This document shows, one piece after another, positions 37,136-45,949 of a stretch of 64,000 bases of DNA (position 1 is the first letter of the stretch; each line of letters starts with the position of its first letter). The DNA comes from an uncultured Clostridia bacterium. GTDB lineage: Bacteria > Bacillota > Clostridia > TANB77 > CAG-508. Below the pieces are notes generated by a model. The model worked only from the letters and a program-made list of their open reading frames with translations. It did not search any database and had not been told where the DNA came from. The stretch is from the NCBI GenBank assembly GCA_928721915.1, contig CAKMVZ010000001.1:1-64000 (forward strand), read 5' to 3'. The translations under genes were made by a program, and so were the position numbers.

Positions 37136-39934
37136 ATGAATGATAAGGAACAGAGCAAAAAAGCAAAAGAATTTGCTGAATTTTGGAAAGGTAAAGGATA
37201 TGAAAAAGGTCAAAGTCAAACTTTTTGGCTACAATTATTGAGTGATGTGTTTGGCATAGATAAGCCAAGTGAATTTATCGAATTTGAAGATCAAGTACAT
37301 ATTGATAAAAATACAGGTTTTATTGATGGGTATATTCCATCAACAAAAGTTTTAATTGAACAAAAAAGTATTGATAAAGATTTAAGAAAAGGAATAAGAC
37401 AATCTGATGGAAGTTTATTAAATCCTTTTCAACAAGCAAAAAAATATATAGCAGAATTACCATTATCAAAACATCCTAAATATGTTATTACATGTAATTT
37501 CAAATCTTTTTTAGTATACAATATGGAAAATCCAAATGGTGAGCCAGAAGAAATATTGTTAGAAAATTTAGAAAAAGAATATTATAGATTACAATTTTTA
37601 GTTGAAACAGGGAATGAACATTTAAAAAGAGAAATGGAAATTTCTATTCAAGCTGGAGAATTGGTTGGAAAATTATATGATGAGATATTAAAATTATATA
37701 TTAATCCAGAGAATGAAGAAACACTAAAAAGTTTAAATATGCTTTGTGTAAGATTGGTATTTTGTCTTTATGCAGAAGATAGTGGAATATTCGGTAAGAG
37801 ATTAATGTTTCATGATTATTTATCTAGGTTTGAGGTTAGAGATTTAAGGAGAGCATTAATTGATTTATTTAGAGTTCTTGATACAAAAGCAGAAGATAGA
37901 GATCCTTATATGGAAGAAGAATTATCTCAATTTCCTTATGTTAATGGTGGATTATTTGCAAATGAAAATATAGAAATTCCAAATTTAAATGAAAATGTAA
38001 AAGAACTGTTATTATCAAAAGCAAGTGAAGATTTTGATTGGAGTGAAATTAGTCCAACAATTTTTGGAGCTGTTTTTGAAAGTACATTAAACCCTGAAAC
38101 AAGAAGAAAAGGTGGAATGCATTACACATCGATAGAAAATATTCATAAAGTAATTGACCCATTGTTTTTAGATGATTTAAAAGAAGAATTGCAAGAAATA
38201 AAACACATATCAGTTATAAAAACAAAAAAGAAAAAACTTACAGAATTTCAAGACAAATTGGCAAGCTTGAAATTTCTTGACCCTGCTTGTGGTAGTGGCA
38301 ATTTTTTAACAGAAACATATCTTTCTTTGAGAAAATTAGAAAATGAAGTTATATTTGAACTTACAGGTGGACAAATAGGTTTTGGAGACAAAAGCCTTTC
38401 TCCAATTAAAGTTTCTATAGGACAGTTTTATGGAATAGAAATAAACGATTTTGCTGTAACTGTTGCAAAAACTGCTCTATGGATTGCTGAAAGTCAGATG
38501 ATGAAAGAAACTGAAAATATTTTACATATAAATCTAGATTTCTTACCATTAAAATCTTATACAAACATAACAGAAGGAAATGCCTTAAGAATTGACTGGA
38601 ATGACGTTATACCAAAAGAAGAGTTAAATTATATTATGGGGAATCCACCATTTGTGGGACAGCAATTAAGAACCAAAGAGCAATCTGAAGATATGATTAA
38701 TATTTTTGGAAAAGGTTCTCCAGAAACAAAATTAGATTATGTTTTATGTTGGTATAAGAAAGCAGTAAAATATATGAATAGTGAAGATATTAAAGTGGCT
38801 TTTGTTTCAACAAGTAGTATATGTCAAGGAGAATCTGTCCCAACTTTTTGGAAAAAATTTGTAGAAGAAGATAATGTAGAAATACAATTTGCGTATACAA
38901 GTTTTGAATGGAAAAGTGAAGCAAGTGAAAAGGCAATGGTGTATTGTGTAATAATTGGATTTTCTAATAAACATATACCATTATCAAAAAAGATTTTTAG
39001 CAATGGTCAAGAAAAAAAGGTCGATTTTATAAATGCATATCTAATTTCTGCACCAAACATATGGATAATTAATAGAAGCAATAAAAATTTACATGATTTA
39101 CCAAAGATGACTAAAGGAAGTGAACCTACAGATGGTGGTAATTTATTTATTGATATAGAAGAAAAGGAAAATTTAGAGTTAAAATACCCTATATTAAAAA
39201 AATATATTAAACCATTTATAGGTGGTACAGAATTTTTAAATAATAAATTAGGAGAATATACAAGGTATTGTTTATATTTCAAAAATGGAAATCCAAGTGA
39301 TTATGCAAATATTAAAGAAATATCTGATAGACTTAAGAATATAAAGGAACTTCGAGAAAAAAGTTCTGCTGATAGAATTAAAAATACTGCAAATTATCCA
39401 TATTTGTTTTGCCAAGATAGACAACCAAAATCAGATTATTTGGTCTTTCCTCAACATACTACAAGTAAAAGAAAGTATATTCCAATAGGATTTATGTCTA
39501 AAGATGTTATAGTTGGAAATGCATGTTATATGATACCGAATATTACCAAATTTGAATTTGGTGTCTTAACTTCAAATGTGCATATGGCTTGGACTAAAGT
39601 TGTTTGTGGAAGATTAGGAGAGGGATATAGATATTCTCCTGCGATATATAATAACTTTCCTTGGTGTAATCCAACAGAAGAACAAAAGAAAAAAGTAGAA
39701 AAAACAGCACAAGCAATTTTAGATGCAAGAGCTTTATATCCTAATAGTTCTTTAGCAGATTTATATGATGAACTAACAATGCCAAAAGAACTTAGAAAAG
39801 CTCATCAGGAAAATGATAAAGCAGTTATGGAATCTTATGGCTTTAATTGGAAGAACATGACAGAATCAGATTGCGTGGCTGAATTGATGAAGATGTATAA
39901 AAAATTGATACAATGCTATAACAAGGATGTGTAA
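37136..39934 (+). CDS. MmeI-like (type IIL) restriction-methylation enzyme
   Basis: 932 residues. The N-terminal nuclease domain has a D...E-x-K pattern (DGYIPSTKVLIEQK, near residues 63-76). A helical spacer follows, then the adenine methyltransferase with motif I DPACGSGNFL (near 381), QFYGIEINDFAV and motif IV GNPPFVG (near 502). The C-terminal 300 residues contain a target-recognition domain and the conserved NNFPWCNPT segment. In this class one polypeptide both cuts and methylates. Ribosome site TGGAGG. It is intact with no CGG codons. Confidence 0.88.
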   Translation: MNDKEQSKKAKEFAEFWKGKGYEKGQSQTFWLQLLSDVFGIDKPSEFIEFEDQVHIDKNTGFIDGYIPSTKVLIEQKSIDKDLRKGIRQSDGSLLNPFQQAKKYIAELPLSKHPKYVITCNFKSFLVYNMENPNGEPEEILLENLEKEYYRLQFLVETGNEHLKREMEISIQAGELVGKLYDEILKLYINPENEETLKSLNMLCVRLVFCLYAEDSGIFGKRLMFHDYLSRFEVRDLRRALIDLFRVLDTKAEDRDPYMEEELSQFPYVNGGLFANENIEIPNLNENVKELLLSKASEDFDWSEISPTIFGAVFESTLNPETRRKGGMHYTSIENIHKVIDPLFLDDLKEELQEIKHISVIKTKKKKLTEFQDKLASLKFLDPACGSGNFLTETYLSLRKLENEVIFELTGGQIGFGDKSLSPIKVSIGQFYGIEINDFAVTVAKTALWIAESQMMKETENILHINLDFLPLKSYTNITEGNALRIDWNDVIPKEELNYIMGNPPFVGQQLRTKEQSEDMINIFGKGSPETKLDYVLCWYKKAVKYMNSEDIKVAFVSTSSICQGESVPTFWKKFVEEDNVEIQFAYTSFEWKSEASEKAMVYCVIIGFSNKHIPLSKKIFSNGQEKKVDFINAYLISAPNIWIINRSNKNLHDLPKMTKGSEPTDGGNLFIDIEEKENLELKYPILKKYIKPFIGGTEFLNNKLGEYTRYCLYFKNGNPSDYANIKEISDRLKNIKELREKSSADRIKNTANYPYLFCQDRQPKSDYLVFPQHTTSKRKYIPIGFMSKDVIVGNACYMIPNITKFEFGVLTSNVHMAWTKVVCGRLGEGYRYSPAIYNNFPWCNPTEEQKKKVEKTAQAILDARALYPNSSLADLYDELTMPKELRKAHQENDKAVMESYGFNWKNMTESDCVAELMKMYKKLIQCYNKDV

Positions 39935-39938
39935 AAAT

Positions 39939-40862
39939 ATGTTTAGAAAAAAAGAAAAAAACAAAATTGAAAATGAAAGTAAAAAATTTGTAACCGATTT
40001 TATATTGCCACTATATCTTAATCAAAGATTTGTATATGATATTTTAGCAATAAAAAATGATGGATTTACAGAATTTTTTGAAATTAAGGACAAAATAGGA
40101 AATAGTAATGAACAAGATGCAAATATAAAAGCAACTCTTGGTACTAATAACGATTTTGCGTTGATACAAGCTAATTTAGATGGAGAAATAAATACAAAAA
40201 CATCTAATGATAATAATAATGAAAAATCTTATAAAAAAACACATACGCCAACTTCTTTATTTATGCAAGTATACCAGTATTTAAATGAAAATAAAAAGAT
40301 TACTAAATTAGAAAATTTATCAGATATAGATACTGTTGACAGTGGAGATTTCGTAGAAATAAAATCTAACATTGAATTAAATACAATTGTTGAATTTTTT
40401 GAAACTCTCGATAAAGTTATTGATATTACAGAAGCTTTTTCTAGTTTTTCTTCAATTGATTCGAAGAAAACTATAAAAAGGAGTCCACTTTCTAACATGA
40501 AAAAACCTATAGAAAATACATTAAAGGCTTTGGTAAATGAAAATAATAATGTAAAATATGGTATTTGTAAATTAGAGGAAAAAGAACTCGTCGTTAAGCT
40601 AAACAAAGATTATTTTATAAATAGTGATTATTCAGAAATAAAAAATGGTAAATTTAAAATAATAGGGAAAGTATTAGAGATAATACCAGAAGGAGAAAGT
40701 ATACTTTTAAATAGAGAAAATGCAGTAGGATTATACAATCCAAATACATTTAAAGAAGTAAAAGAATCTTTAAACTCTATACCTAATATTAATTTTCAAG
40801 AATTTAAAGATACTGTACAAGGAAAAACTATAGTAATAATGCCTATTGCAATTTGTATATAA
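39939..40862 (+). CDS. Defence-island protein, DUF6414-like
   Basis: 307 residues from ATG 39939 (AAGGATG 12 bases upstream); ATG 39927 inside the preceding gene is an alternative. Features: FVTDFILPLYLNQRFVYDILAI near the start and FTEFFEIKD, then HTPTSLFMQVYQYLNE, and a C-terminal half KFKIIGKVLEIIPEGESILLNRENAVGLY. These resemble DUF6414 proteins as I remember them. There is no enzyme motif and no membrane segment. Its place between the restriction enzyme and the TIR pair suggests a role in defence. Confidence 0.5.
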   Translation: MFRKKEKNKIENESKKFVTDFILPLYLNQRFVYDILAIKNDGFTEFFEIKDKIGNSNEQDANIKATLGTNNDFALIQANLDGEINTKTSNDNNNEKSYKKTHTPTSLFMQVYQYLNENKKITKLENLSDIDTVDSGDFVEIKSNIELNTIVEFFETLDKVIDITEAFSSFSSIDSKKTIKRSPLSNMKKPIENTLKALVNENNNVKYGICKLEEKELVVKLNKDYFINSDYSEIKNGKFKIIGKVLEIIPEGESILLNRENAVGLYNPNTFKEVKESLNSIPNINFQEFKDTVQGKTIVIMPIAICI

Positions 40863-40896
40863 TATAAAAAAGTTCAAGAGGAAGGTGAAAATAAAA

Positions 40897-41295
40897 ATGA
40901 ATGATCAAAAAGAAATTGAACTAGAACAATACAAAATATTTATTGAATCAGCTGAAAAGAACAGTGATAGAAGAATTACTCAAAACAATATATATCTAAC
41001 TATAAACTTAGCCTTCATTTCATACATTTGCACACAAAATTTAGATTTTAGACATAATTTAGTTGTATTAATAGTTGGATTAATCATCTGTACTATATGG
41101 TTTTTTACAATTTCCAATTACTCAAAAAGAAATAAAGTAAAATTTGATATTATAAATGAAAGTGAATATGGTAAATTATATAAAGAAGAATGGAAAAGAA
41201 TATCAATTCTAACACCACTAACGGTGTATGAAAAAATAAGTTCAGGAATTTTTGCTTTATTATATATAGCATTATTCATAATAAAAATTTTTTAA
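40897..41295 (+). CDS. Small membrane protein paired with the TIR protein
   Basis: 132 residues from ATG 40897 (GAGGAAGGTG upstream). A soluble helix with LEQYKIFIESAEKNSDRRITQNN leads into two or three membrane helices (about 35-52, 55-75, 112-130). The layout resembles SLATT-type and other small membrane effectors encoded with nucleotide-signalling proteins. It ends 17 bases before the ThsB-like gene, so the two are probably one operon. A membrane-effector role is inference. Confidence 0.55.
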   Translation: MNDQKEIELEQYKIFIESAEKNSDRRITQNNIYLTINLAFISYICTQNLDFRHNLVVLIVGLIICTIWFFTISNYSKRNKVKFDIINESEYGKLYKEEWKRISILTPLTVYEKISSGIFALLYIALFIIKIF

Positions 41296-41312
41296 GAAAG
41301 GATGTGAAAAAG

Positions 41313-41711
41313 ATGTATAATCTATTTATAAGTCATTCATGGACATATAATAATACATATGAAGATTTAACAAAATTACTAAATAACGCAAGTTATTTTA
41401 GTTATAAAAATTATTCCGTGCCTAAAGATGATCCTATACATAATGCCAATAATGATAGAGAACTATATAATGCAATAGAAGAACAAATAAGACATGCCAG
41501 TGTTGTTTTAATTCTTGCAGGAGTATATTCATCATATAGTAAATGGATTGATAAAGAAATAGAAATAGCACAAAACTTAAATAAACCAATTTTAGCTATT
41601 GAACCTTGGGGCTCAGAAAAAACATCAGCAAAAGTTAAGAATTCTGCTGATAGAATTGTAAGGTGGAATACAGATTCAATAGTAAGTGCCATAAGAAATA
41701 TCTCATTATAA
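41313..41711 (+). CDS. ThsB-like TIR-domain protein (MTH538/DUF1863 type)
   Basis: 132 residues from ATG 41313 (AAAGGATG upstream). Diagnostic stretches: YNLFISHSWTYNN at the start, KNYSVPKDDPIHN, VVLILAGVYSSYSKWIDKEI and the ending ADRIVRWN..SIVSAIR. This is the TIR-like fold of the Thoeris sensor ThsB, which makes a cyclic ADP-ribose signal after phage infection. The expected catalytic Glu may be in the KEIEIA helix. No ThsA (SIR2 or Macro) gene lies nearby; only the small membrane protein does. Confidence 0.82.
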   Translation: MYNLFISHSWTYNNTYEDLTKLLNNASYFSYKNYSVPKDDPIHNANNDRELYNAIEEQIRHASVVLILAGVYSSYSKWIDKEIEIAQNLNKPILAIEPWGSEKTSAKVKNSADRIVRWNTDSIVSAIRNISL

Positions 41712-41791
41712 TAACTAAGGAGTAGACTAAACTACTCCTTCAAATTTTCATTTTATATGTGTAGGAACTGTTTAAGAATATAAACAGTTTT

Positions 41792-43084
41792 TCATCTTAT
41801 TTTAGTTTTAGATTTCTTTTTGGTTTCTTTTTCTATTTGTATTTTTTCTTCCTCTAACTTTTGATGAAGTTCAAATTTCTTTATTTTTTCCAACCTTTTA
41901 AAAATATTATCACAAAGTCTTATTTCTTCAGCAAGTGGTGTGATTTTTTTAGAAACTTCTATAATTTTATTTTCTATAGTTTCCTTTTCATCTTCTGTTT
42001 TAGCTCTTTTGTGCTTTCTCCACAAATTCTCTCTTTCACTTTTTAGTGGGTTAATTTTCTCATAAGCAGATTTTTGATAAGCAAGTAACTCTTGTTCCGT
42101 ATTGATATTATTTTTACATACAAATCTAACTTGTTTAGAAAACTCATCCATTTTCTTAATTTCATTTAATAATTTTGGTGTCATTTTCGTTATATTAGAT
42201 TTTAAGACATTTTCTGTATCGATTCCAAATAATTTCTCATAATGAAATATTAAATATGAAATAGAGCCTTTATTTTGATAATATTTTTCTTTTAATTTAT
42301 TATAGCTTTTATAAGTTTTATGAATCAGTAAATATGGCTCTGGAGAATATGGAAATTCAGGCTGTGTTTCTAAAATTCTTTTATAAATATTTTCTTTTGA
42401 ATATTGATTACCAAATTGTCTTTCAATTCTCATATTTCTTTTATAAGGTTCTCGCCTAATAGATAACGTATTGTTCTTTTCAGTAACAATATAATCTAAA
42501 TCCTGTAATATTTTAATAAATTCATTATAATCCCTAGCATTTGTTATTGCATAATCAATACTATCTTTCATTAGTTCTTTATAAAGACTACTTGTAGCAA
42601 ATTTATTATATCTATCATTTTGATATTTGTGCTTTAATATACTTAATCCATAATTTTCACAAAGCTTATCAGAAGTATTTCTCATTATCGCATAATCTTT
42701 TTTGGTATTACAAAATCGTTTGCCATCTATAAATGAAACAGAATTTAGTACAAAATGGTTGTGTATATTGTCTGTATTTAAGTGTGTTGTGACAACTACT
42801 TGAAATTTGTCTCCCCATATTTCTTCAGCAAGTTTTACTCCAATTTCATGTGCCTGCTCTGCTGTAACTTCTCCTTTTACAAATGATTGATAACCATGAT
42901 AACATTCTATTCCACCAGTCTTAAAAAAATGCTTTTTAACATTAGTCATTTCATAGAAGGCTGTATCAGGCATACAATTTATACCTGATACATATAGTTT
43001 ATTCTCGGTCTTTTCTCCGTTAATTACATAATCTATTAACCTATCTAATCTGCTTTTAAATTTCCATAGTTTTGTTGTTGCCAT
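41792..43084 (-). CDS. mobA: MOB-type relaxase
   Basis: 430 residues. The relaxase core shows KTENKLYVSGINC, AHEIGVKLAEEIWGDKFQ and the His triad HLNTDNIHNHFVLNSVSFIDGKRF (near 100-125), typical of MOBP/MobA nickases that cut oriT and stay linked to the DNA 5' end. The active-site Tyr is probably in the first 30 residues (YVI). A charged coiled-coil tail (330-430) follows. It overlaps the end of MobC by 29 bases. Ribosome site AAAGGAAC. Confidence 0.9.
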   Translation of the reverse strand: MATTKLWKFKSRLDRLIDYVINGEKTENKLYVSGINCMPDTAFYEMTNVKKHFFKTGGIECYHGYQSFVKGEVTAEQAHEIGVKLAEEIWGDKFQVVVTTHLNTDNIHNHFVLNSVSFIDGKRFCNTKKDYAIMRNTSDKLCENYGLSILKHKYQNDRYNKFATSSLYKELMKDSIDYAITNARDYNEFIKILQDLDYIVTEKNNTLSIRREPYKRNMRIERQFGNQYSKENIYKRILETQPEFPYSPEPYLLIHKTYKSYNKLKEKYYQNKGSISYLIFHYEKLFGIDTENVLKSNITKMTPKLLNEIKKMDEFSKQVRFVCKNNINTEQELLAYQKSAYEKINPLKSERENLWRKHKRAKTEDEKETIENKIIEVSKKITPLAEEIRLCDNIFKRLEKIKKFELHQKLEEEKIQIEKETKKKSKTKIR

Positions 43085-43421
43085 ACAAAGTTCCTTTCTT
43101 TTGAGGTAGAAGATATACTTGCTCTAAACTTAAAACTAAATCTCGTATTTGATGTAGTAATGGAGTAAACTTATCTTCTCTCATATAACCTTGATATCTG
43201 TTGTAAGTTCTTGCCATTTGATTTAAGTTATTTGCCATACCTCTTAATTGAGATAGTATTTCATAAAATCTTTCATCTGGTTGTTCTTTTAACTTATAAT
43301 CTAAAATTATTTTTCTAAAAAATTCCGATTTATTTAATCCAGACTTTTTTACTTTCTCATCAAAAATTCTTTTTTCATCTTCATTTAAAAATACATTGAT
43401 TTTTATATTTCTTGTTCTCAC
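43056..43421 (-). CDS. mobC: MobC-like relaxosome protein
   Basis: 121 residues. N-terminal ribbon-helix-helix (IKINVFLNEDEKRIFDEKVKKSGLNKSEFFRKIILDY) followed by LSQLRGMANNLNQMARTYN, the MobC signature region. It binds oriT and helps the relaxase. The start is GTG 43421; the ribosome site is weak. The inverted repeats just upstream (43456-43504) are the likely oriT. Confidence 0.85.
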   Translation of the reverse strand: MRTRNIKINVFLNEDEKRIFDEKVKKSGLNKSEFFRKIILDYKLKEQPDERFYEILSQLRGMANNLNQMARTYNRYQGYMREDKFTPLLHQIRDLVLSLEQVYLLPQKKGTLYGNNKTMEI

Positions 43422-43455
43422 CTTTTCATCTCGCTTTCTATTTTTTATTTAGGTT

Positions 43456-43504
43456 TGGGACTTGTCCCATTCTTATGTGTATTTGCTTGCGTGAGTACAA
43501 ATAC
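43456..43504. other. Candidate oriT
   Basis: Two inverted repeats directly upstream of mobC: TGGGAC-TT-GTCCCA (43456-43469) and GTATTTG-12 bases-CAAATAC (43479-43504). Relaxase-recognised origins usually lie here with such repeats. The nick position cannot be read from sequence alone. Confidence 0.5.
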
Positions 43505-43537
43505 GTTGCTTGCATATTCAAGAAATCTAGAAAGTAC

Positions 43538-43864
43538 TCACTTTAAAACTCCTATTTTTTTGAATAAAAAGTAAGCCTCTTTACACCCTAAAAAGAAGAT
43601 TTCTTTTTCTTCTATTGATTGCATATCAGTATAAATTTCTACTAATTTTGAAAGTACAAAACATTCTTCATTTGATAAATTTCTATCTTTAATATCTCCT
43701 TCTAAAACCCAAACTAGATTCTCATTTTCGTCCATAAATTTATGAAATTCCTTCTGTAATTTTATATATTCTTTATTTGTATTTCTTAAATTTCTTCTGA
43801 CATCTTCTAAATATTCTTCAAACATATCTTTATATTCTTCATAAAAAGTTTCTATTTTTTCCAT
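43538..43864 (-). CDS. Hypothetical helical protein of the element
   Basis: 108 residues from ATG 43864, chosen because GGAGGGAAAG lies upstream of it; ATG 43879 would overlap the previous gene's stop. The sequence is acidic and helical (MEKIETFYEEYKDMFEEYLEDVRRNLRNTNKEY...). No known family. It is co-directional with the TnpV-like gene and the rep gene. Confidence 0.55.
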   Translation of the reverse strand: MEKIETFYEEYKDMFEEYLEDVRRNLRNTNKEYIKLQKEFHKFMDENENLVWVLEGDIKDRNLSNEECFVLSKLVEIYTDMQSIEEKEIFFLGCKEAYFLFKKIGVLK

Positions 43865-43878
43865 AATCTTTCCCTCCA

Positions 43879-44274
43879 TTAAACATAAATTAATTCTTTA
43901 AATATAATTTCTTCAACACGATTTTTAATATTGTTCATGTTTCTAACCCATTCCATTTGATTAGTTGCTTTAAATTCTTCAGTTATATTTTCTTGCTCCA
44001 TAAACTGTTTCATTAGTAAATTAAATCTTTCATTTGATATTTTGTCTGTTTCTAATAAATGTCTCCTTAACTTATTATCAAGCCATAAACAAATATATTC
44101 TACTTTCTTATGCTCCAGTAAATATTTCAATCGTAATTTTCCATATTTACCAAGTTCTACTGCTTTTACACTCGCTGAATCAATTAAATTTGGAAAGTAG
44201 TAATCGCCTTTTCTTATATATTCAATTCCTGTTTTTTTATCTATAAATCTTTCTTTTAATTCATCATTTTCCAT
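43879..44274 (-). CDS. tnpV: TnpV-like transposon protein
   Basis: 131 residues. GDYYFPNLIDSA near the start, GKYGKLRLKYLLEHKK, then TEEFKATNQMEWVRNMNNI and EEIIFKELIYV correspond to the TnpV proteins carried by clostridial transposons and integrative elements. The biochemical role is not known. Ribosome site AAAGGAGAAG. Confidence 0.8.
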   Translation of the reverse strand: MENDELKERFIDKKTGIEYIRKGDYYFPNLIDSASVKAVELGKYGKLRLKYLLEHKKVEYICLWLDNKLRRHLLETDKISNERFNLLMKQFMEQENITEEFKATNQMEWVRNMNNIKNRVEEIIFKELIYV

Positions 44275-44291
44275 ATCTAACTTCTCCTTTT

Positions 44292-44855
44292 CTAATTTTC
44301 ATATATTTCATTAAAATTATTTGCATATAAAAAATCTAAATTATCATAATGCCTTTGCTCGTAATTTTGAAAATTATACTTGCCTTTTCCTTTATAGTTA
44401 TAATTATTCTTGTTATAGTTAGGTCGTAAATTTTCCGTGTCATGACTCGTAGGATTTACGGCTCTTGAATCGTAATTTTTACGAATCACTTTTATAAGAT
44501 TTTTATCATGCTCTATTTTACCTACATAAATCAAATTAGATTTAGTAGATCCTTGTTTTCTCTCATATATTAATTTACATTCTTTTAATTGTTTGAATGC
44601 TTTTGTAACAGTTTTATCTGATAAACCTAGCATTTCTTGTACTTCTTTTCTAGTAAATATTAAAAATACATTGCCTTCTTCATCTAACCAATTATTTTTT
44701 ATAGATAAAGTTAGCCTATTTAATAGAAATCCATAAAGAATTTTGCTATCTGAATTCAATTTTTCTTTATAATTTTTGTTAAAAAACAACTCCATTGGTA
44801 TTTGATAATATAGATGTTCAAAACATTCATTAGCTTTATATGGTATAAATTCCAT
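44292..44855 (-). CDS. RepA_N-like replication initiator domain protein
   Basis: 187 residues from ATG 44855 (AAAGGAGAAC upstream); the longer TTG start at 44861 is less likely. A winged-helix RepA_N domain is visible: LNSDSKILYGFLLNRLTLS, NNWLDEEGNVFLIFTRKEVQEMLGLSDKTVTKAFKQL, YERKQGSTKSN. The C-terminal part is Asn/Tyr-rich and probably disordered. It may support transient replication of the excised element. Confidence 0.8.
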   Translation of the reverse strand: MEFIPYKANECFEHLYYQIPMELFFNKNYKEKLNSDSKILYGFLLNRLTLSIKNNWLDEEGNVFLIFTRKEVQEMLGLSDKTVTKAFKQLKECKLIYERKQGSTKSNLIYVGKIEHDKNLIKVIRKNYDSRAVNPTSHDTENLRPNYNKNNYNYKGKGKYNFQNYEQRHYDNLDFLYANNFNEIYEN

Positions 44856-44922
44856 AGGCAAGTTCTCCTTTCTTTGTAATATGAAGAACTTTGAAAATAT
44901 TAATATTTAGCTAAAAATCCTT

Positions 44923-44972
44923 TTGTTGAAATATTGTTGAAACTTTTTTTGAACTTGTAAAATTTTGTTGAA
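44923..44972. repeat. TTGTTGAA repeats at the right end of the element
   Basis: Three direct copies (44923-44930, 44934-44941, 44965-44972) between the rep gene and the tRNA. They match the octamers at the integrase end (30912-30967). Either arm-type integrase sites or iterons for the RepA_N protein. The rest of 44973-45123 is AT-rich and without genes. Confidence 0.5.
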
Positions 44973-45123
44973 ATTTTTGGTTGAAGAAAATGAGCATATT
45001 TTTTAGAATTTTATAGAATGTAAAAAAATTATGCTATTCTTCATTTCTATTGAAAAATAGCATAATTTATAACTTTTGAATTTTTATAAATTCTCTTAAA
45101 TTCCCTTGAAAAAGGGCTAAAAA

Positions 45124-45199
45124 TGGTCGAGGTGACAGGGATCGAACCTGCGACCTCATGGTCCCAAACCACGCGCTCTACCAACTGAGCCACACCTCG
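45124..45199 (-). tRNA. tRNA-Pro (anticodon TGG), integration site
   Basis: Cloverleaf with acceptor CGAGGTG/CACCTCG, D-arm GGCTCAGTTGGTAGAGC, anticodon stem CGTGG/CCATG around loop TTTGGGA, T-arm CAGGTTCGATCCCTG and encoded CCA. Its last 12 bases are repeated at 30840 and 27741, which marks it as the attachment site of both islands. Promoter at 45229-45257. Confidence 0.97.
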
Positions 45200-45228
45200 A
45201 TATTTGCAATATGATTTTAACAGATATT

Positions 45229-45257
45229 ATTATACTCTCATAAAACCACATTGTCAA
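45229..45257 (-). promoter_or_regulatory. Promoter of tRNA-Pro
   Basis: Minus strand TTGACA (45257-45252), 17 bases, TATAAT (45234-45229). Confidence 0.85.
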
Positions 45258-45319
45258 GTACTTTTTTATTTTTTCATATCTTTCTTTTAAAATTTATGCT
45301 TCTTTAAAAACATTTAATT

Positions 45320-45860
45320 TTATAATGCTATTCCCTTTTTAGGAATAAAAAATTTATTTCTGTCATTTCCTTCCAATGTTAAAAGTTCTATTTTATTTTT
45401 TATGCCTCCACCATATCCTGTTAAGCTTCCCGTTTTTCCTATTACTCTGTGACAGGGAATAATTATACATATTGGATTCCAACCTACCGCTCCACCGCAC
45501 AGCTTGTGAGGACATTTTGCTTAAATTTCTATTTTTAGCAATCTTTTTAGAGATATCATTGTATGTACATACTTTCCCATATGGAATTTCATTTATTATA
45601 TCAATAACTTCTTTTCTAAAAGGAGTTAAATTGTTTATTTTATATTCTGGAATAAACTCTGGCTCTTTTCCACTAAAATAAATATCTAGCCATTTAAAAG
45701 TTTTTTCAAAAATTGGCAAAACTTTTTCTTCACAATTTAAAATGTGTTTAGAAGAATCTTTTGAACCTTCAAACCATAGACCTGTTAAGTATTTTCCATC
45801 ACTATTTAAAATTATATTAGAAAAATTTTTTGGTGTTTTATAATAGTTTTTAAAAATCAT
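45320..45860 (-). CDS. ogt: O6-methylguanine-DNA methyltransferase with in-frame CGG (+1 site)
   Basis: 179 residues when the C at 45497 is skipped. It repairs alkylated guanine by moving the methyl group to its own Cys. Frame 0 reads GCT GTG CGG TGG and leaves the family. GTG-(C)-GGT GGA GCG gives [21 protein letters not shown], with active site PCHRV and then [12 protein letters not shown], all in conserved order. The shift site falls on a glycine that is conserved in the family. Unshifted translation (ending at 45393) loses the active-site Cys completely. Confidence 0.9.
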
Positions 45861-45924
45861 TTCTATATTTCCTTTTAATTAAATTTTATTTATTTTATCA
45901 TACCATACTAATTAAAACAACAAA

Positions 45925-45949
45925 AGTGATACTATTTTTAAGTATCACT
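45925..45949 (-). terminator. Terminator of the surface-protein cluster
   Basis: AGTGATACT (45925-45933) and AGTATCACT (45941-45949) form a hairpin overlapping the end of the 45938 gene, followed on the minus strand by TTTTGTTGTTTT. Confidence 0.75.

Noticed and set aside
40229..40606. 125-residue minus-strand ORF inside the DUF6414-like gene
   Set aside because: Antisense shadow rich in Ser/Phe/Leu, typical of the reverse strand of AT-rich genes.
45102..45117. Terminator for tRNA-Pro
   Set aside because: CCCTTGAAAAAGGG is a short hairpin in the element end without a clear T-run in the tRNA direction; evidence too weak.
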